From contig OY968767.1 in NCBI GenBank assembly GCA_963695375.1, positions 2,604,001 to 2,668,000 on the forward strand: 64,000 nt of DNA, given 5' to 3'. Made by a program: the position numbers and the translations under genes. The stretch comes from JACCVL01 sp963695375 (GTDB lineage Bacteria > Actinomycetota > Actinomycetes > Propionibacteriales > Nocardioidaceae). Under the pieces are notes generated by a model. That model was given only the letters and a program-made list of their open reading frames with translations, ran no database searches and was not told where the DNA came from. This document shows positions 59,559 to 64,000 of this stretch, piece by piece; positions within the stretch are counted from its first letter, which is position 1; each line of letters opens with the position of its first letter.

Positions 59559-60236
59559 ATGGGCTACCTGTTCGACAATCTCGACGTCCTGGCCAAGGGC
59601 TTCGCGATCACGCTGCAGCTGCTGGTCGCGAGCGGGATCTTCGCCGCCGTGGTCGGAACGCTGCTGGCGAGCATGCGGGTGAGCCCGATCCCGCCACTGC
59701 GGGCGGTGGGGACCGCCTACGTCACCGTCTTCCGGAACACGCCGCTGCTGCTGGTGCTCCTGATCGTGGCCTTCGGGCTGCCCGAGCTCGGCGTCAGCCT
59801 GTCCTTCGACGCCGGCCCGGTGCCGTACAACAACTTCGAGACGTACGCGTCCCTCGGCCTCGGGCTCTACACCGCCGCGTTCGTCTGTGAGGCGCTGCGC
59901 TCCGGGATCAACTCGGTGGCGACCGGACAGGCCGAGGCCGCCCGGGCGGTCGGGATGACGTTCACCCAGAGCCTGCGGGTGGTCGTGCTGCCGCAGGCCG
60001 CGCGCTCGGTGGTCGCGCCGATGGCCAGCATCTACATCGCGCTGGCCAAGAACACCAGTGTGGCGCTGGCAGCCGGCGTGCTCGAGGCGACCGGTCAGCT
60101 GCGCAAGCTGCTGAACGACAACGCCACCGCCCGCGTCGAGGTGTTCCTCGGGGTCGCGGTCGGCTACATCGCCATCGTCGCGGTGATCTCGCTGGTGGCG
60201 AACGTGCTCGAGCGGCGGATGGCGGTGCTGCGATGA
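59559..60236 (+). CDS. gluC: Glutamate ABC importer, permease GluC
   Basis: The 225-aa membrane protein has the HisM/ArtQ permease pattern: FAITLQLLVASGIFAAVVGT, AYVTVFRNTPLLLVLLIVAF, and the EAA loop EAARAVGMTFTQSLRVVVLP. It forms the translocation path with GluD. The stop overlaps the gluD start by 4 bp (ATGA). Confidence 0.92.
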   Translation: MGYLFDNLDVLAKGFAITLQLLVASGIFAAVVGTLLASMRVSPIPPLRAVGTAYVTVFRNTPLLLVLLIVAFGLPELGVSLSFDAGPVPYNNFETYASLGLGLYTAAFVCEALRSGINSVATGQAEAARAVGMTFTQSLRVVVLPQAARSVVAPMASIYIALAKNTSVALAAGVLEATGQLRKLLNDNATARVEVFLGVAVGYIAIVAVISLVANVLERRMAVLR

Positions 60237-61066
60237 GCAGCGTCCTGTTCGACACGCCCGGACCGCGGGCCCGCCGCCGGCACCTGGTGATCTCGCTGGT
60301 GACCGGTGCGCTGCTCCTGGGCCTGCTGGTGCTGGTCGTGCGTCGGCTGGTGGCCGACGAGTTCTCTCCGGACAACGTCGAGGCGCTGTTCCAGGCCAAC
60401 AACATGAACGCGCTCGCCGAGGGCCTGGTGCAGACGCTGCAGGCGGCCGGGATCTCGATCGTCACGTCGGTGACCTTCGGGCTGGTGTTCGCGACCGCTC
60501 GGCTGTCCGACCGGCGCTTCGTCCGCGGGGCGGCGTGGGTGGTGGTGGAGTTCTTCCGGGCCGTGCCGCTGCTGATGCTGATCCTGTTCATCTTCCTCAG
60601 CTACAACGACCTCGTCGGCGGCCTGGGCGCGCTGGTGATCGGCCTGACGCTCTACAACGGGTCGGTGCTGGCGGAGGTCTTCCGGGCCGGCATCAACGCG
60701 GTCCCGCAGGGTCAGTCCGAGGCGGCCTACGGCATCGGGCTGCGCAAGCTGCAGGTGATGCGCCTGGTGCTGATCCCGCAGGCGGTCCGGATCATGCTGC
60801 CCGCGATCATCAGCCAGTGCGTGGTGATCCTCAAGGACACCTCGCTCGGGTTCGTGATCATCTACACCGAGCTGGTGTGGCAGGGCCGGCTGGTGGCGCA
60901 GTTCATCGGCGCCGGGCTGCTCACCTACACGCTGCTGGCGATGATCTTCATCGCGATCAACTACTCGCTGTCCCGGCTGGCGGTCTGGCTCGAGCGGCGA
61001 CTCGGCCGCGCCACCCAGTCCGCCGCCGAGCAGGTGGAGGGCGTGACCAGCTCCGCGGCCGGCTGA
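60233..61066 (+). CDS. gluD: Glutamate ABC importer, permease GluD
   Basis: The 277-aa protein has an extra N-terminal helix (HLVISLVTGALLLGLLVLVV), then the permease core with VEFFRAVPLLMLILFIFLSY and the EAA loop SEAAYGIGLRKLQVMRLVLI, ending in a basic cytoplasmic tail. It pairs with GluC. No terminator was found in the 102 bp after it. Confidence 0.92.
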   Translation: MSSVLFDTPGPRARRRHLVISLVTGALLLGLLVLVVRRLVADEFSPDNVEALFQANNMNALAEGLVQTLQAAGISIVTSVTFGLVFATARLSDRRFVRGAAWVVVEFFRAVPLLMLILFIFLSYNDLVGGLGALVIGLTLYNGSVLAEVFRAGINAVPQGQSEAAYGIGLRKLQVMRLVLIPQAVRIMLPAIISQCVVILKDTSLGFVIIYTELVWQGRLVAQFIGAGLLTYTLLAMIFIAINYSLSRLAVWLERRLGRATQSAAEQVEGVTSSAAG

Positions 61067-61168
61067 AGGCGCACTTGACGGGGCGGACTCGGCGTCGCCG
61101 CCCCCTGTCGAAATCCAGCGCGGAGGCGCACACTGGGGGCGAGCAGCCGTTCCGTGGGAGTGATCGCC

Positions 61169-61864
61169 ATGCACAATCCCTCCGTCCCGGTGCCGGACAT
61201 GGTCCCCGTGCTCTCGGCCGGCAAGCATCGAAGCCCACGCAAGGGTGCGTGCTTCATGGAGCTGGCTGCGTTCCTCGCCGGTGAGCGGTGGAGCGACCAT
61301 CCGCGCTGCACGCACCCGCTGCTCGCAGCCCTGGCGCGGTCGGTCAACGACCTGACGTCGGACGCGGCGCGCGGTCGGCTCGCCCCGCTGATCCCGAGCG
61401 TCATCGGGCTGACCGGTGACGACGTCCGGATCGATGCGGTGATCGCGCTGCGCTGCGCGCGCACCGCACTGCCGGTCGCCTCCGCCGAGCGACAGTGCGC
61501 GCTGGCGGTGTCGGTCCTCAACACCGAGCGGCTGCTCGCCGAGCTGGACGGTCGGCCGGCCGATCCGCTGTCCGCCGAGAGCCGGCGGGCGCTGGCCCGG
61601 GCACCGTACGCGGCGCGGCAGGCGTCCCGACTGATCCGCGACGTCGGGATCTCCACCCGGGGCTTCCGCCGGCACGCGGCGCCGGCCACCGTGCAGTGCG
61701 CCGTGGCCGGAGTGGCTCAGGCGTGCATCGACGACCCGGACGACCTGTTGTACGAGATGCTGGCCGGTGCGGTGCAGGACTGCATCGCGGTGATCGACCC
61801 CACGCAGCCGGTCCGGCCGGATCCGCTGCAGTGGGACGCGGCCTGCGCGCTCACCACCCGCTGA
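61169..61864 (+). CDS. Conserved actinobacterial protein of unknown function
   Basis: The 231-aa soluble protein (VPVLSAGKHRSPRKGACFME, LAAFLAGERWSDHPRCTHPL, LAALARSVNDLTSDAARGRL, LAPLIPSVIGL) is mostly helical, and this N-terminal block looks like one I have seen conserved in actinobacteria. The motif SPRKGACFMELAAFLAGERW with its Cys, and the Cys/His in HPRCTHPLLAAL, could bind metal. GGGAG lies 9 nt before the ATG at 61169. It is downstream of gluABCD in the same orientation; function unknown. Confidence 0.7.
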   Translation: MHNPSVPVPDMVPVLSAGKHRSPRKGACFMELAAFLAGERWSDHPRCTHPLLAALARSVNDLTSDAARGRLAPLIPSVIGLTGDDVRIDAVIALRCARTALPVASAERQCALAVSVLNTERLLAELDGRPADPLSAESRRALARAPYAARQASRLIRDVGISTRGFRRHAAPATVQCAVAGVAQACIDDPDDLLYEMLAGAVQDCIAVIDPTQPVRPDPLQWDAACALTTR

Positions 61865-61888
61865 CCCGCACGCGGGCGGCGCCGGGGG

Positions 61889-63379
61889 TCAGCGGGCGAT
61901 CTCGGTGGCCCGGGACTCCCGGACCACGGTGACCCGGATCTGGCCCGGGTAGCTGAGCTCCTGCTCGACCTGCTTGGCGATGTCTCGCGCGAGCACCTGC
62001 GCCTGGATGTCGTCCACCTCGTGCGGCTGCACCATCACCCGCAGCTCGCGACCGGCCTGCATGGCGAACACCTTGTCCACGCCGGGCTTGGCCGCCGCGA
62101 TCCGCTCCAGTGACTCCAGCCGGCGCACGTACGACTCCAGCGCCTCCCGGCGGGCCCCCGGCCGGCTGCCACTGATCGCGTCGGCGGCCTGGGTGAGCAC
62201 CGCCTCGACCGTGCGCGGCTCCACCTCGTTGTGGTGTGCCTCGATCGCGTGCACGACGTCGTCGTTCTCGCCGTGTCGCCGGGCCAGCTCGGCGCCGACG
62301 ATGGCGTGGCTGCCCTCGGCCTCGTGGGTGAGTGCCTTGCCGATGTCATGCAGCAGCGCGGCGCGCGCGCAGAGCGCGCGGTCCAGCCCCAGCTCGTCGG
62401 CCATCAGCGCGGCCAGGTGCCCGGACTCGATCAGGTGGGCGAGCACGTTCTGCCCGTACGACGTGCGGTAGCGCAGCTGCCCGAGGGTCCGGACCAGCTC
62501 GGGATGCAGGTCGGTGATGCCGAACTCGGTGGCGGCGTCCTCGCCGGCCCGCACGCACAGCCGGTCCACGTCGGCCGCGCACCGCGCGTGCACCTCCTCG
62601 ATCCGACCGGGGTGGATCCGCCCGTCGGCGACGAGCTCCTCCAGGGTGCGCCGACCGACCTCGCGGCGTACCGGGTCGAAGCAGCTGAGCAGCACCGCCT
62701 CCGGGGTGTCGTCGATGATCAGGTTCACCCCGGTGACCTGCTCGAAGGCCCGGACGTTGCGGCCCTCGCGGCCGATGATCCGGCCCTTCATGTCGTCGCT
62801 GGGCAGGGGCATCAGCGACACCACCGCCTCAGCGGTCTGTGCGGCGGCCAGCCGCTGGATCGCAGTGGTCAGGATCCGCCGGGCTCGCGCCTCACCGTCC
62901 TCCTCCGCGGCCCGCTCGATGTCGCGCACCGCGTGCGCCGCCGCCAGCTTGGCGTCGTGCAGCTGCCCGGCGACCAACTCGGCGCGGGCGTCGCCGGCAC
63001 TGAGCCCGGCCACTCGCTCCAGCTCGGCGGTCCGGGCCGCGGCCAGCTGGGCCAGGTCGTCCTGCCGGCGGCTGAGCTCGGCGGCCAGCTCGTCGAGCGC
63101 GGCAGCGCGCTCCTGCAGCCGCCCGGTCTCGGCCTCGAGCCGCTGCTCGGAGTCCACCAGCCGCTGCTCCGCGTCGGCCAGCCGCTGCTCCCGCAGCTCG
63201 AGCTGCTCACGGAGCCGGCTGGCGGTCTCCGCCCGCTGCCGGGCCAGCTCCGCCTCGGACCGCTCCCGTTGCTGAGCGGCCTCGGATCGGGCGGCGGCGG
63301 TCCGGCGCACCATGACCCCGGCGACCAGCACCAGCACGACGAGGGACACCAGCGGGACGAGCTCCACGGCCGTGTCCAT
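61889..63379 (-). CDS. rny: Ribonuclease Y
   Basis: The 496-aa protein has an N-terminal membrane helix (VELVPLVSLVVLVLVAGVMV), a long coiled coil rich in Glu/Arg/Gln (residues 35-190), a KH domain (MKGRIIGREGRNVRAFEQVT) and an HD domain (ALLHDIGKALTHEAEGSHAI, HNEVEPRTVEAVLTQAADAI). It is a membrane-bound endoribonuclease in mRNA turnover. The ATG at 63379 has GGAGG 5 nt upstream; the 41 codons before it are open but unlikely to be used. Confidence 0.95.
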   Translation of the reverse strand: MDTAVELVPLVSLVVLVLVAGVMVRRTAAARSEAAQQRERSEAELARQRAETASRLREQLELREQRLADAEQRLVDSEQRLEAETGRLQERAAALDELAAELSRRQDDLAQLAAARTAELERVAGLSAGDARAELVAGQLHDAKLAAAHAVRDIERAAEEDGEARARRILTTAIQRLAAAQTAEAVVSLMPLPSDDMKGRIIGREGRNVRAFEQVTGVNLIIDDTPEAVLLSCFDPVRREVGRRTLEELVADGRIHPGRIEEVHARCAADVDRLCVRAGEDAATEFGITDLHPELVRTLGQLRYRTSYGQNVLAHLIESGHLAALMADELGLDRALCARAALLHDIGKALTHEAEGSHAIVGAELARRHGENDDVVHAIEAHHNEVEPRTVEAVLTQAADAISGSRPGARREALESYVRRLESLERIAAAKPGVDKVFAMQAGRELRVMVQPHEVDDIQAQVLARDIAKQVEQELSYPGQIRVTVVRESRATEIAR

Positions 63380-63608
63380 TGTCGCCTCCGTGCTGCTCAG
63401 CCCGGCGGAGGTCCGCAAGGTCGGCGAGGGGAGCCGCACGTCATCGACACCGTCCCGGTCAGCGAGCGGTGCTGCGCCGACCAGAGCGCGCTCTCCGGCC
63501 ACGGTCCGACCGGTCCTGCCGTCAGCACGTCCGGACCGCGAACGGGCCGGACGAGTGTCGTGCTATCGCGTACGCCGCCCGAGGACGGCGGTTCCCTTCG
63601 GTCCTGTC

Positions 63609-63637
63609 ACGGTAGGTCCGGCATCAGGGCAGGTCAA
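63609..63637 (-). promoter_or_regulatory. Probable rny promoter
   Basis: On the minus strand TTGACC (63637-63632), a 17-bp spacer and TACCGT (63614-63609) form a good promoter. It overlaps the end of recX (stop at 63624). The transcript would carry a leader of about 220 nt before rny. Confidence 0.6.
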
Positions 63638-64000
63638 GCGACCTGTCGGCAGCCGGCGCTTCGGTGTCGTCGCGTTCGCCCAGGACGTCGCGGACGACCG
63701 CGGCCGCCGTGCCCGGCCCGTGCCCGCGGCGGGCCAGCAGGCCGATCAGCCGGCGTTCCGCCCGCGCCCGGTCCAGCCCGCGCACCGACGGCAGCCGGTG
63801 CTCGACCAGGCGGCGGGCGGCCGCCCGCTCGTCGTCATCGTCGACCGCGGCGACCGCCTCCCGCGCCAGCACGTCGTCCACACCCTTGCGCCGCAGCTCG
63901 TGCACCAGGGCTCGCCGACCGAGTCCGCGATCACGATGCCGGGACTCCACCCATGCGGTGGCGAAGGCCGCGTCGTCGACCAGACCGACCTCCTCGAACC
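63624..64000 (-). CDS. recX: RecX regulatory protein (5' end outside window)
   Basis: The visible 125 codons read FEEVGLVDDAAFATAWVESRHRD..RGLGRRALVHELRRKGVDDVLAREAV and end ERRLIGLLARRGHGPGTAAAVVRDVLG, the RecX three-helix repeats. RecX limits RecA filaments; recA would be expected upstream beyond the window. The frame runs off the right edge without a start. Confidence 0.92.
   Translation of the reverse strand, partial: FEEVGLVDDAAFATAWVESRHRDRGLGRRALVHELRRKGVDDVLAREAVAAVDDDDERAAARRLVEHRLPSVRGLDRARAERRLIGLLARRGHGPGTAAAVVRDVLGERDDTEAPAADRSLDLP

Noticed and set aside
61889..63502. A longer rny starting at 63502
   Set aside because: The extra 41 residues are not membrane- or coil-like, and the ATG at 63379 has a perfect GGAGG and begins directly with the membrane helix expected of RNase Y.

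Overview
The window is very GC-rich chromosomal DNA (third codon positions almost all G or C) from an actinomycete. Several lines point there: abundant GTG starts, actinobacterial -10 boxes (TANNNT) placed 6 to 8 nt before start codons (leaderless mRNAs), and a housekeeping order known from actinobacteria (recX, rny, gluABCD, miaB, miaA, dapF, hflX, a DinG-like helicase, lexA, nrdR and a B12-dependent ribonucleotide reductase). A Frankia/Geodermatophilus/Nakamurella-like lineage is only a guess. No rRNA, tRNA, IS element or CRISPR array was recognised.

Layout. 1-8.1 kb: recC (cut by the window edge) with an overlapping 7-aa leader ORF, an amine-oxidase-like flavoprotein, an acyl-CoA dehydrogenase, an MSMEG_6728-family gene that appears to start at ATC, and an IclR regulator. 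8.2-18.3 kb: one co-directional cluster for corrinoid-dependent methyl transfer: two flavoenzymes, a B12 carrier, DUF1638, a 'virulence factor' family protein, a methyl-THF:corrinoid methyltransferase, a RamA-like iron-sulfur activase, an MttB-family methyltransferase without pyrrolysine, and a dimethylglycine-dehydrogenase/GcvT fusion. Together they look like an N-demethylation route (glycine betaine or a similar quaternary amine, down to sarcosine or glycine) feeding one-carbon units to tetrahydrofolate. 18.3-24.3 kb: a tandem palindrome array, small metabolic genes, an ArsR-SRPBCC fusion with visible operators, two genes each broken by what looks like a 4-bp tandem duplication, and a vapBC module.

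24.3-31.9 kb is a defence-type island of lower GC: a NERD-nuclease/helicase gene, a YbjN/T3SS-type chaperone, and an McrBC type IV restriction system whose reading frames are broken many times. The frameshifts are concentrated here, so this is either a decaying island or a poor-quality stretch of sequence.

31.9-64 kb is mostly intact core genome: nrdJ carrying a 400-residue intein with both endonuclease aspartates lost; nrdR with an NrdR box in its own promoter; dps; a four-gene operon (acyl-CoA dehydrogenase-like, PIG-L deacetylase, NodS-like methyltransferase, GT2); lexA divergent from a LysM protein with several SOS boxes between them; hflX, dapF, a LigD-type phosphoesterase, gamma-glutamyltransferase, miaA, a NUDIX hydrolase, a potassium channel, miaB, the gluABCD glutamate importer, rny and the end of recX.

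Across the whole window a 20-bp sequence (ACGATCCGCGACTTCTGCAG) recurs about 17 times, only between genes. Its multi-copy groups run from plus-oriented to minus-oriented copies and so form large hairpins. Two further palindromic intergenic families (18.3-18.55 kb and 20.6 kb) also occur.
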